NCBI RefSeq assembly: GCF_004331435.1 | Contig: NZ_SJKA01000016.1 | Span: 1-64,000 of the forward strand | Origin: Kribbella sindirgiensis | GTDB lineage: Bacteria; Actinomycetota; Actinomycetes; Propionibacteriales; Kribbellaceae | DNA: 64,000 nt | Direction of reading: 5' to 3' | Shown: positions 23,937 to 32,028 of the stretch, piece by piece | How positions within the stretch are numbered: position 1 is the first letter of the stretch | Layout: each line of letters begins with the position of its first letter | Position numbers and translations under genes: made by a program | The notes under the pieces: model-generated | Told to the model about the DNA's origin: nothing | The model's input: only the letters and a program-made list of their open reading frames with translations | Databases searched by the model: none

Positions 23937-25973
23937 TTACGCGCGGTCGCGTGGGGCCGGTTGGGGTTCGGGGGTTGCGGGGGGGGTGGGGGGGGCGTGG
24001 GTGATGCCGGCGGCGGCGTAGGCGTCGGCTTCGTCGAGGGTTTCGTGTTCGAGGAGCTGGGCGGCGATCGAGTCGAGTTTGGGGCGGTTCTCGCGGAGCA
24101 GGCGGCGGGCCTCGGCGTAGCACTGCTCGATCAGGCGGCGTACCTCCTCGTCGACGGTGTTGAGCAGTTCGTCCGACACTCCCGCCGTACGCGCGTCACC
24201 CTCGGCCGGAAGGATCGACACCGGACCGATCGCGTCCGACATCCCCCACCGCCCGACCATCGACCGGGCGATCCGGGTCGCCGTCTCCAGGTCGCTCTCG
24301 GCGCCCGTCGTCACGACACCGAGCACCTCCTGCTCGGCCGCCATCCCGCCGAGCGCCCCGATGATCCGCCCGCGCAGATAGTCCACGTCGTACCCGTACC
24401 GATCGGACTCCGGTGTCGACAGCGTCACCCCGAGCGCCCGCCCGCGCGGAATGATCGACACCTTCCGCACCGGGTCGGCACCCTTCTGGATCATCCCGAG
24501 CAAGGCGTGCCCGCCTTCGTGGTACGCCGTGCGCCGGCGCTCCTCCTCCGGCATGACCACGTTCCGCGCGGTCCCGAGCTGGACCTTCTCCAGCGCGTCG
24601 GTCAGGTCGCGGTGACTGATCTGCGACTCGCCCTGCCGGGCCGCTGCGAGCGCCGCCTCGTTCAGCAGGTTGGCGAGATCGGCGCCAGTCATCCCGGGCG
24701 TGGACCGGGACAGCGCGGCCAGGTCGGCGTCCGGCGCGAGCGGCTTGCCGCGCGCGTGCACCTTCAGGATCGCCTCGCGGCCCGGCTGGTCCGGTGCGTG
24801 CACCGTGATCGTCCGGTCGAACCGGCCCGGCCGCAGCAGCGCCGGATCGAGGACGTCGGCACGGTTCGTGGCGGCGAGCACCACGACTCCCTCGGTCCCG
24901 GAGAACCCGTCCATCTCGGTGAGGATCTGGTTCAGCGTCTGCTCGCCCTCGTCGTGCCCGCCGACCGACCGGGCGCCGCCGCGGGCGCGCCCGATGGTGT
25001 CGATCTCGTCGATGAAGATGATCGCCGGCGCCACCTTCCGCGCCTCGCCGAACAGCTCCCGCACCCGGCTCGCGCCGACGCCCACGATCATCTCGATGAA
25101 CTCCGAGGCGCTCGCGGAGAAGAACGGCACCCCGGCCTCCCCCGCGGTCGCCCGCGCGAGCAGCGTCTTCCCGGTCCCGGGCGCGCCGGCCAGCAGCACG
25201 CCCTTCGGCGCCCGCGCCCCGAGCCGCCGGTACTTCTCCGGGTCCTTCAGGTAGTCGACGACCTCCTCGATCTCGGACTCGACCTCGTCGATCCCCGCGA
25301 CGTCGGCAAACGTCACGCGCACGGTGCTCGGGTCGACCGGCTTCTTCTGCCGGCCGGCGCCGCCGCCGAGCAGCCCGCCGAGGCCACCGCCCGCCCGGCT
25401 CCGCCGGAACAGCCAGAAGTAGAACGCGGCGATCAGGATGAACGGGCCGAGCGAGATCAGCAGGTTGACGAGCACGCCACGCTGCGCGACCACCGGCGTC
25501 GCCCGGACCGTGGCGCCGCCCTTCTGCAGGTCGCCGTACAGGTTGTCGTTGGCGAACGTCGGCCGCTCGGTGGTGAACTTCGTGTACGTCGACCCGCTCT
25601 TGCCCGGAACCTCCGCGGCCTGCTTCAACCGGCCCTCGATGGTGTCGCCGCGGGCGAAGATCTCGGCGACGTTCTGCTTCTGCACCTGCGCGGTGAAGTC
25701 GGTGTAGGCGATGGTCTGCTCGCCGCCGGACATCTGGTCCTGCATCGTGGTGAGCAGGAACAGCACCAGGTACCCACCGACGATCCACGCGGCCCACTTC
25801 CACCACCGCGGCCGGCGAGGCTTGTCGTCGTCACCGTGCCCGGCCGGCAGCCCCTCGGTCCGCCATGGCTTGTGCGATCGCTGCGATCCGTCGTTCTTCC
25901 GGTCCCCCTGGTCCCCGCCCTGACCCCGGTCGGCGCTGGACTCGTCCTTCGCCGGCGGCTCCTTCTCGCTCAT
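23937..25973 (-). CDS. ftsH: ATP-dependent zinc metalloprotease FtsH
   Basis: 678 aa. A long charged cytoplasmic N-terminal tail (~1-68) precedes the first membrane helix (WAAWIVGGYLVLFLLTTM). After the extracytoplasmic domain comes a second helix (LLISLGPFILIAAFYFWLF). The AAA module has Walker A GAPGTGKT (K269), Walker B IIFIDEID and the second region of homology ATNRADVLDPALLRPGRFDR. The zinc site is HEGGH (H485, E486, H489). FtsH degrades misfolded membrane proteins and regulators. The highly charged N-terminal extension is longer than in E. coli FtsH. A -10 box TATGTT lies 6 nt before the ATG, suggesting a leaderless mRNA, divergent from a nucleoside hydrolase gene. Confidence 0.95.
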   Translation of the reverse strand: MSEKEPPAKDESSADRGQGGDQGDRKNDGSQRSHKPWRTEGLPAGHGDDDKPRRPRWWKWAAWIVGGYLVLFLLTTMQDQMSGGEQTIAYTDFTAQVQKQNVAEIFARGDTIEGRLKQAAEVPGKSGSTYTKFTTERPTFANDNLYGDLQKGGATVRATPVVAQRGVLVNLLISLGPFILIAAFYFWLFRRSRAGGGLGGLLGGGAGRQKKPVDPSTVRVTFADVAGIDEVESEIEEVVDYLKDPEKYRRLGARAPKGVLLAGAPGTGKTLLARATAGEAGVPFFSASASEFIEMIVGVGASRVRELFGEARKVAPAIIFIDEIDTIGRARGGARSVGGHDEGEQTLNQILTEMDGFSGTEGVVVLAATNRADVLDPALLRPGRFDRTITVHAPDQPGREAILKVHARGKPLAPDADLAALSRSTPGMTGADLANLLNEAALAAARQGESQISHRDLTDALEKVQLGTARNVVMPEEERRRTAYHEGGHALLGMIQKGADPVRKVSIIPRGRALGVTLSTPESDRYGYDVDYLRGRIIGALGGMAAEQEVLGVVTTGAESDLETATRIARSMVGRWGMSDAIGPVSILPAEGDARTAGVSDELLNTVDEEVRRLIEQCYAEARRLLRENRPKLDSIAAQLLEHETLDEADAYAAAGITHAPPTPPATPEPQPAPRDRA

Positions 25974-25979
25974 GAAGCC

Positions 25980-26033
25980 AACATAGGACCTGAATCGTCA
26001 CGGACCCAGCAACAACTCCGTGCCACGTATCCT
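25980..26033. promoter_or_regulatory. Divergent leaderless promoters of ftsH and the nucleoside hydrolase
   Basis: On the minus strand TATGTT (25980-25985) ends 6 nt before the ftsH ATG. On the plus strand TATCCT (26028-26033) ends 5 nt before ATG 26039. Both fit TANNNT boxes placed so that transcription starts at or next to the start codon. Confidence 0.5.
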
Positions 26034-26038
26034 GGCGC

Positions 26039-26974
26039 ATGGCCACGCCTCTCATCCTCGACTGCGATCCCGGGCACGACGACGCGCTGGCGATCCTGCT
26101 CGCGGTCGCCGATCCGGCCGTCGAACTGCTCGCCGTGACGACCGTCGCGGGCAACCAGACCGTCGACAAGTGCACCGTGAACGCGCGCCGCGTCCTCTCC
26201 CTCGCGGGCGCGTCCGACATCCCCGTCGCGCGGGGCGCCGACCGGCCGTTGGTACGCCGGTTGCGCATCGCCGCCGACGTCCACGGCCGTACTGGACTCG
26301 ACGGTCCGCAGTTCACGGACGAGCCGTCGGTCCCGGAGTCTGCTTCGTCGGCTCATGAGCTGCTGGTCGACGTACTGCGAACTCGGCAAGCCACCGTCGT
26401 CGCGACCGGGGCGTTGACGAATATCGCACGTCTGCTCACCGAGGAGCCCGATCTGGCCGCGAACATCACCGAGATCGTTTGGATGGGCGGATCCACCGAG
26501 CGCGGCAACATCGCACCGCTCGCGGAGGCGAACGCGTACGTCGATCCGGAGGCGGCGGATGTGGTGGTCCGTTCGGGGGTGCCGTTCACGATGTGCGGGC
26601 TGAACGTGACGCATCAGGCGCTGGTGACCGACGACGTCCTCGCGCGGCTCGAGCGGATCGGGACGCCCCTCGCGCGGATCTGCGGCGAATGGATGACGTT
26701 CTTCGCGTCGACGTACCGGGAGCTGTTCGGGTTCGCCGCGCCGCCGCTGCACGATCCGGTCGCGGTGGCGCGGGTGATCGATCCCGCGATCGTCCGGTGC
26801 GTCGAGGCCAATCTGGTGATCGAAACAGCCGGTGAGTGGACCGCGGGCGCGACGGTCGTGGACCTGGACGGCTACACCGGCCGGCCCACCAACGCGCGGA
26901 TCGCCGTGGGCCTGGATCAGGACGCCTTCTGGGACCGGCTGCTCACCGCGATCGCGAAGCTCCCCGTCTGCTGA
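26039..26974 (+). CDS. Nucleoside hydrolase (IUNH family)
   Basis: 311 aa. The N-terminal DCDPGHDDA (D8, D10, D14, D15) is the calcium and ribose binding signature. VATGALTNIA, IVWMGGS, NAYVDPEAA and PPLHDPVAVA are the other active-site blocks of inosine-uridine preferring nucleoside hydrolases. It splits the N-glycosidic bond of a ribonucleoside to base and ribose in the cytoplasm for nucleoside salvage. The gene probably has a leaderless transcript. Base specificity cannot be read from sequence alone. Confidence 0.93.
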   Translation: MATPLILDCDPGHDDALAILLAVADPAVELLAVTTVAGNQTVDKCTVNARRVLSLAGASDIPVARGADRPLVRRLRIAADVHGRTGLDGPQFTDEPSVPESASSAHELLVDVLRTRQATVVATGALTNIARLLTEEPDLAANITEIVWMGGSTERGNIAPLAEANAYVDPEAADVVVRSGVPFTMCGLNVTHQALVTDDVLARLERIGTPLARICGEWMTFFASTYRELFGFAAPPLHDPVAVARVIDPAIVRCVEANLVIETAGEWTAGATVVDLDGYTGRPTNARIAVGLDQDAFWDRLLTAIAKLPVC

Positions 26975-27039
26975 CAGCGGAACAGCCTTCTCCCCAGTCC
27001 CCCACTGCCTCAGGGTGGAGGTGTCGAAGGAGGACATAC

Positions 27040-27726
27040 ATGTACGTCGAACAACACCCAACCGCCTCAACTCAGCCGGGTCCCGGGATTCCGGGGCGGC
27101 CGTGGCCTGAGATTCCTGGGGTGCCGCGGCCGGGGGTTCCGGGGCCGCCCGAACGGCCGGCGCCGCAACCGATCCTGCCGTCCTGGTACGAGCCGACGTC
27201 GATCACGCTCGAGCGCGAGCTGGCCGACCGGTTGCTGGCGGAGCGGGTGATCCTGATCGGCGGACTCCTCGACGACAGCCTCGCGAACCACATCGCGTCG
27301 CAGCTCCTCCTACTGAATGCCCAGGGCAACGACCCGGTGACGCTGCACCTGTCGTCGACCGACTCCGAACTGGAGGCCGCCCTGTCCGTCGCGGCCGCGA
27401 TCGACCTGATCAGCGCCCCCGTCCACGCCATCGCCCGCGGCACGGTCCGCGGCCCCGCGATCGCCGTACTCGCCGCCGCCGAGCAACGCGAGGCCCACCA
27501 CCACACGACGTTCGTCCTGTCCGCGCCCCGCTTCACCGCCGAGGGCACGGCCAACGAGCTGGCCGCGCTCTCCGAAGCACACGATCAGCAGTCCGCCCGG
27601 CTCCGGGACCTCATCGCCCAAGCAACCAACCGCCCGGCGGACGAGGTCACCACCGACCTGGAAACAGGCCGAGTGCTCACCGCCGAAGACGCGCGGGCCT
27701 ACGGCCTGATCACCAACATCCGCTGA
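27040..27726 (+). CDS. ClpP-fold protein lacking catalytic Ser and His
   Basis: 228 aa. A Pro/Gly-rich N-terminal tail (~1-50) precedes a ClpP-like core: ERVILIGGLLDDSLANHIASQLLLLNAQ matches the ClpP oligomer helix region, and TGRVLTAEDARAYGLITNI matches the C-terminal signature around the catalytic Asp. The Ser motif (family QAASMGA) reads TVRGPAIA, and the His motif (family MIHQP) reads LSAPR, so both residues are absent. It is probably a non-proteolytic member, perhaps a modulator of true ClpP rings or an independent scaffold. ATG 27040 has GAAGGAGGACATAC. No clpP gene is adjacent. Confidence 0.75.
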   Translation: MYVEQHPTASTQPGPGIPGRPWPEIPGVPRPGVPGPPERPAPQPILPSWYEPTSITLERELADRLLAERVILIGGLLDDSLANHIASQLLLLNAQGNDPVTLHLSSTDSELEAALSVAAAIDLISAPVHAIARGTVRGPAIAVLAAAEQREAHHHTTFVLSAPRFTAEGTANELAALSEAHDQQSARLRDLIAQATNRPADEVTTDLETGRVLTAEDARAYGLITNIR

Positions 27727-27730
27727 CGTT

Positions 27731-28696
27731 TCAGGAGAAGGTCAGGACCAGACGACCGGGCGTGTTGCCGGTCGTCTGGCGCTTCCAGGCGCTGGCTACG
27801 TCGGCAAGGGTCACCGTTTCGTACGCGACGGTGATCTCGCCGGTGGCTGCGTGCTGGAGTACGGCGGTGAGCGCGTCGCGGCGTTGATCCGCGGTGAGCG
27901 CGTTGTTGGTGTAACCAAGGATGCTCGCCGACTTGCTCCGCAGCACCGCGGACGAGAACACAGCCTCGTCGTTCGACGACCCACCGAGGTTCACCAGTCG
28001 GCCGCCCGGAGCGAGCACCCGCGAGGCGGCCGTCGCGGCGACACCGAAGACCGAGTCGACCACGACGTCGTACGTCGGCTCGCCCAACCGGCCCGTCAAC
28101 TCGTCGACATCGGTGCTCAGAGCAACCACCTCGTCGGCACCGGCCGCCAGCGCCCGCTCGCGCGACGCATCCGACCGTACGACGGCGACAACCTGCGATG
28201 CTCCGAGCACCCGCGCCGCTCCGATCGCCACCTGCCCGACCGCGCCGCCGCCTCCCAGCACAAGCACCCGCTCGCCCACCTGAATCCGCGCCCGCCAGGT
28301 CAACACCATCCACCCGGCTACCCCGGACAGCCCGATCGCGGCGACCGCCGCGTCCCGCACCGGTGCCTCCAGCACGATCAGATCGGCGTCGGGTACGGCG
28401 GCCCGCTCCGCGAAACTCCCGTCGCCCGCCGCCATCCCGGCCGAGGTCGCGAAGAACACTCGCGTGCCGGGGGCAACTGTCGCGGACTCCTCCACCACAC
28501 CGACGCCTTGCACACCTGGTACGTACGGGAGCGCCGGCGGGCCGAAGTACGACGTACCGGAAGCGCACAGCAGGTCGAGAGGCACGATCGGGGCCGCGGT
28601 GACGCGGACGACCGAGACCCCGTCGCCGGCCACGGGATCGGGGTGTTCGGCGTGGGACGGCGGCTCGCCGTGAGTGTGCAGGACAGCGGCTCGCAC
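27731..28696 (-). CDS. Zinc-less MDR-family NADPH:quinone oxidoreductase
   Basis: 321 aa medium-chain dehydrogenase/reductase. The GroES-like half (PYVPGVQGVGVVEES) is followed by a Rossmann half with VLVLGGGGAVGQVAIGAARVLGA. The catalytic and structural zinc Cys residues are absent, as in quinone oxidoreductases. It probably reduces quinones or enones with NADPH. GTG 28696 has GAGGAGACC upstream. It lies 9 bp after the dioxygenase alpha-subunit gene, so it may be the last gene of the ring-cleavage operon, perhaps handling a quinone intermediate. Confidence 0.8.
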   Translation of the reverse strand: MRAAVLHTHGEPPSHAEHPDPVAGDGVSVVRVTAAPIVPLDLLCASGTSYFGPPALPYVPGVQGVGVVEESATVAPGTRVFFATSAGMAAGDGSFAERAAVPDADLIVLEAPVRDAAVAAIGLSGVAGWMVLTWRARIQVGERVLVLGGGGAVGQVAIGAARVLGASQVVAVVRSDASRERALAAGADEVVALSTDVDELTGRLGEPTYDVVVDSVFGVAATAASRVLAPGGRLVNLGGSSNDEAVFSSAVLRSKSASILGYTNNALTADQRRDALTAVLQHAATGEITVAYETVTLADVASAWKRQTTGNTPGRLVLTFS

Positions 28697-28705
28697 GCGG
28701 TCTCC

Positions 28706-29065
28706 TCAGGTAGCGATGTCCGGATACGGTAGCGCGTGGTGCTGCAGCGCACGCCCGTACGCCTTCTGGTACTCGAGCGGCCCGTGGTCGCGCTCGAACA
28801 TCGCGATGAACAACGTCAGCGTCAGGAACGGATGCGCACCCAGTCCGAACAACGCCACGTGATCGTGCTCCCGCAACGCGCGCCGCTCCTCGTCGGTGAA
28901 CTCCAGCCAGGTCGACTTCTCCGCCACTGCGCAGTTCAACAGCTGGTTCGCCATCTCCTGCTCCCACCAGCTGACCGTCCCGGCTGCGTCCGAGCGGTAG
29001 CGTTCGACGAGCGAAGGATCCCGGTCGACGGTGTACAGGAACTTGTTCAACAGGTACTTGCTCAT
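28706..29065 (-). CDS. LigA-like alpha subunit of an extradiol dioxygenase
   Basis: 119 aa. It matches the small LigA fold (aromatic-ring-opening dioxygenase alpha subunit): YLLNKFLYTVDRDP at the start, EEMANQ-like and LTDEERRALREHD stretches in the middle, and a helical end containing LGAHPFLTLTLF. In protocatechuate 4,5-dioxygenase this subunit caps the active site of the beta subunit. Its ATG overlaps the stop of the LigB-like gene by 4 bp, so the subunits are co-translated in beta-alpha order. Confidence 0.8.
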   Translation of the reverse strand: MSKYLLNKFLYTVDRDPSLVERYRSDAAGTVSWWEQEMANQLLNCAVAEKSTWLEFTDEERRALREHDHVALFGLGAHPFLTLTLFIAMFERDHGPLEYQKAYGRALQHHALPYPDIAT

Positions 29066-29925
29066 GCCGGCACTCCGTTCGGGTACCAGGTGAAATACGC
29101 CTCCATCGTGTGGAACAGGTCGAGCGAGTCCACGTGATCCGCCTTCGCTCCGGCCCCGGCGACGCCCATCATCAGCATGAAGTCCATGAAGCCGTGGGTC
29201 GCGTTGCCGGGCAGATGCAGGCTGTCGAGCGTCACCTCCGCCAGGCAGCCCTCGAGGTCGCCGCTCGCGATCCAGTCGACGGCCTTACGGTCGAACTCCG
29301 GGTCCGGGCCGTGCGCGCCGAACTGGCGCGGGCCGCCGAGTTCCAGCGACAGATGCCCGGTGCCGATGATCGCGACCCGTTTGTCGATCGGCCACGACTC
29401 GACCAGTTGCCGGATCGTCCGGCCGAGTTCGACGAACCGTCCGGGCCGCGGCAACGGCGGCGCGAAGATGTTGGTGTAGATCGGCACGATCGGCAGGTCC
29501 GCCTCCGGGCGGAGCGTGATGATCGGGCACGTGATGCTGTGGTCGATCCGCAGTTCGTTGCTGAAGGCAAGGTCGAACCCGGCGTCCAGCCCGTTCCGCA
29601 GGATGTGCCCGGCGAGCTGCTCGTCCCCGGCCAGCCGCATCCGCGGCAGGCCGAACTCGCGTTCCTCGTTGTACCAGTTCGCGTCGAAGTACGGCGCCTT
29701 GCCGACCAGGAACTGGGGCATGTTGTCCAGCCACAGCTGGTGGAAGTGATCGCTGCCGACCATCACCAGGAGGTCCGGCCGCGCCTTCGTCAGGGTCTCC
29801 CGGAAGGCCTCGATCTTCGCCACCCACGCGTCGGCGAACGGTGGCCGGTCGGCGCCGGTCGCGGTACTGGCGCGGTAGTAGAACGGATGGTGCGTGGAGG
29901 CGATCACCGCGGCGACTATGGCCAT
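29062..29925 (-). CDS. LigB-type class III extradiol dioxygenase catalytic subunit
   Basis: 287 aa. STHHPFYY (H12) and VGSDHFHQLW (H60, H62) supply the His ligands of the non-heme Fe(II) site of LigB-family enzymes, and GTGHLSLELGGPRQ contains a further conserved His. Members open catechol-type rings next to a hydroxyl with O2. The substrate could be protocatechuate, gallate or another hydroxylated aromatic or heteroaromatic acid; the neighbours do not form the standard protocatechuate 4,5-route, since no hydratase or CHA aldolase is seen. It overlaps its LigA partner and is 17 bp from the citryl-CoA-lyase-like gene. Confidence 0.85.
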   Translation of the reverse strand: MAIVAAVIASTHHPFYYRASTATGADRPPFADAWVAKIEAFRETLTKARPDLLVMVGSDHFHQLWLDNMPQFLVGKAPYFDANWYNEEREFGLPRMRLAGDEQLAGHILRNGLDAGFDLAFSNELRIDHSITCPIITLRPEADLPIVPIYTNIFAPPLPRPGRFVELGRTIRQLVESWPIDKRVAIIGTGHLSLELGGPRQFGAHGPDPEFDRKAVDWIASGDLEGCLAEVTLDSLHLPGNATHGFMDFMLMMGVAGAGAKADHVDSLDLFHTMEAYFTWYPNGVPA

Positions 29926-29942
29926 GTGGGTGCTCCTTGGTG

Positions 29943-30725
29943 TCAGGATTCCGGATCGACGTACACGGCGTTGCGATCGACGGTCAGGTAGGCGTCCATG
30001 CCGATGGGCCGTCGGCGTTCCTCGGCGAGCTGGCCGAGCAGACCAGCAGCCCTTGCCAGCAAGGCGAATCCGCGCAGCAGCTCGACCGGCAGACCGAGGT
30101 CGGCCAGCGCGGCACCGCAGACACCGGCGCCGTTCAGCGGCAGCTTGCGTCCGAGGACCTGCTCGTGCACCCGCCCGATCGCCTGGAACAGCTTCAGGTG
30201 CGGGCCCTCGAGTCCTTCTTCACGAGCGATGCCGATGAGTACCGGCGTCCGCGGATCCTCCACCTTGTGCACCGGATGCCCAAGCCCCGGGATGTACTTT
30301 CCCTGCACCCCGCGCACGACCTCGAGCGCGAACTCGTCCCAGCCGGCGTCATCCGTCGGCAGCTCGCGATCCTCGATAGCCTCGTGCAGGAACATCCCGC
30401 AGTCCTCGGTGACGCCGAGGAAGCGGGACCCTCCGCCGAGCAGACCGGCCGCTAGTGCGCCCTGCAGCGAGTCGGGCGCGGACAGGTAGGTCAACCGGGC
30501 GGCGATCGCCGTCGGTGTGAACCCGTGGTCCGCGAGCGCAACCAGGACCGCTTCGAACACCCGGGTCTCGGACGGTGTCGGACGGCGTAGGGCGACCAGC
30601 CAGAATGCCAACTCACCGAATCCGACCTTGCCCATCAGGTCCGCGGTGAGATCCTGTCCGAGCAGGCGGATCTCGTCGGCCGTCGACGTACCCAGCGAGG
30701 TCGGGAACACCGGTTCGTCGCTCAT
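29943..30725 (-). CDS. Citryl-CoA lyase/citrate-synthase-like protein
   Basis: 260 aa, about the size of the small citrate-synthase-like proteins annotated as citryl-CoA lyase. GKYIPGLGHPVHKVEDPRTP carries the catalytic His region and LNGAGVCGAALADLGLP the C-terminal citrate synthase motif. Such proteins split acyl-CoA thioesters of tertiary hydroxy acids into acetyl-CoA and a keto acid. The ATG overlaps the TGA of the CoA-transferase gene (ATGA), so product transfer from that enzyme is plausible. The frame is open further upstream, but only inside the CoA-transferase gene. Confidence 0.8.
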   Translation of the reverse strand: MSDEPVFPTSLGTSTADEIRLLGQDLTADLMGKVGFGELAFWLVALRRPTPSETRVFEAVLVALADHGFTPTAIAARLTYLSAPDSLQGALAAGLLGGGSRFLGVTEDCGMFLHEAIEDRELPTDDAGWDEFALEVVRGVQGKYIPGLGHPVHKVEDPRTPVLIGIAREEGLEGPHLKLFQAIGRVHEQVLGRKLPLNGAGVCGAALADLGLPVELLRGFALLARAAGLLGQLAEERRRPIGMDAYLTVDRNAVYVDPES

Positions 30726-31849
30726 TCGGACAACCACTTCCTCAGCTCGGCGCCGTGCTCGTCCAGCGACGGCGGGGGCAGCCGGTACGACGCCGCGCTG
30801 TCCGAGAACGTGATCGGATTGCGGACCGTCGGGATGTCGCCGACGGTCACCACCGGATCCAGCCCGATGTCCTCGGCGAACGCCACGCCACCGTCCACCG
30901 TGTTGATCGGCCCGCACGGCACGCCGGCGGCGATGATGTCGCGGAACCAGTCCAGCTTCGTCCGCGTCATCAACCGGTCGACGAGCAGCGGCCGCAGCTC
31001 GTCACGATTGGCGGTCCGCTTCTCGTTCCGGTCGAAGCGCGGGTCGTCGGCCAGCTCCGGTACGCCGAGAACCTCCACCAGCTTGCGGAACTGCCCGTTG
31101 TTCCCGGCCGTGATGATCAGCTCCCCGTCCGCGCACGGCAGCGGCTCGTACGGGAACAGGCTCGGGTGGCTGTTCCCCATCCGCAGCGGTACGACGCCGC
31201 CCGCGACGTACGCGCTCGACTGGTTCACCAGACCGGACAGTGCCGACGACAGCAGGTTCACCTCGACGTGCTGGCCGCGCCCGGTCTCGTGGCGCAGGTT
31301 GAGGGCCGACAGCACCCCGATCGTCGCGTGCAGTCCGGCCATCACGTCGAACACCGAGATCCCCGCCCGATACGGCTCACCTGAAGGATCACCGGTCAGG
31401 CTCATCAACCCGGAGATCGCCTGCACGATCAGGTCGTACCCGGGCAGCTCGGCGCCACCCGGCCCGGACCCGAAGCCGCTGATCGACGCGTAGACCAGTC
31501 TGGGGTTGCCCTCGGCAACGGTTTCGTAGTCGAGCCCGAAGCGCGCCAGCCCGCCCGGCCGGAAGTTCTCCAGCAGCACGTCCGCGCGACGCGCCAGCTC
31601 CTGCGCCGCCGCGAGGTCGGACGGGTCCTTCAGGTCGAGCGCGATCGACCGCTTGTTCCGGTTCACCGCGAGGTAGTACGTCGAGACGCCGTCGCGGACC
31701 GGCGGCTGCCAGGACCGGGTGTCGTCGCCGCCCGGAGACTCGACCTTGACCACGTCGGCCCCGAGGTCGGCGAGCAGCATGGTCGCGTACGGACCGGCCA
31801 GGATCCGCGAGAAGTCGGCCACCAGCAGCCCGGACAGCGGTCCCGTCAC
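30722..31849 (-). CDS. CoA-transferase, family III (CaiB/BaiF)
   Basis: 375 aa. VADFSRILAGPYATMLLADLGADVVKVE is the family N-terminus, LAVNRNKRSIALDLK follows, and the Asp in GYDLIVQAISGLMS is the catalytic residue that forms the acyl-anhydride. FSPYEPLPC-like and NGQFRKL blocks complete the pattern. It moves CoA from an acyl-CoA donor to a carboxylic acid. GTG 31849 is preferred to ATG 31867 because GGGAGG lies at the right distance only for the former. As first gene of the minus-strand operon it is regulated from the palindrome at 31871-31884. Confidence 0.85.
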   Translation of the reverse strand: MTGPLSGLLVADFSRILAGPYATMLLADLGADVVKVESPGGDDTRSWQPPVRDGVSTYYLAVNRNKRSIALDLKDPSDLAAAQELARRADVLLENFRPGGLARFGLDYETVAEGNPRLVYASISGFGSGPGGAELPGYDLIVQAISGLMSLTGDPSGEPYRAGISVFDVMAGLHATIGVLSALNLRHETGRGQHVEVNLLSSALSGLVNQSSAYVAGGVVPLRMGNSHPSLFPYEPLPCADGELIITAGNNGQFRKLVEVLGVPELADDPRFDRNEKRTANRDELRPLLVDRLMTRTKLDWFRDIIAAGVPCGPINTVDGGVAFAEDIGLDPVVTVGDIPTVRNPITFSDSAASYRLPPPSLDEHGAELRKWLSE

Positions 31850-31870
31850 ACGACCTCCCGACGCCATTTA

Positions 31871-32008
31871 CGGACATCTGTCCGCGCCTCAGTCTCAAAC
31901 GCCCGCGACCAGCCTGTCAACCACTCGCCACGAACCCTTGACACCGCCTACCGGCACTCAGAGTATGAGCCTGACCGCCCCGTTGACCGTCATACGGACG
32001 TATGTCCG
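31871..32008. promoter_or_regulatory. Divergent promoter region with two matching IclR-type operators
   Basis: CGGACATCTGTCCG (31871-31884) and CGGACGTATGTCCG (31995-32008) share the pattern CGGACRTMTGTCCG. One lies 22 bp before the CoA-transferase start and the other 21 bp before the amidohydrolase start. An IclR regulator is encoded in the plus-strand operon, so these are its likely binding sites. Confidence 0.6.
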
Positions 32009-32028
32009 GGCACTTCTTGGAGGCATCG

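Noticed and set aside
23961..26138. Long open frame on the strand opposite ftsH
   Set aside because: High GC keeps antisense frames open. The sequence is Arg/Gly/Pro-rich without motifs, while the minus strand encodes a full FtsH with Walker and zinc motifs.
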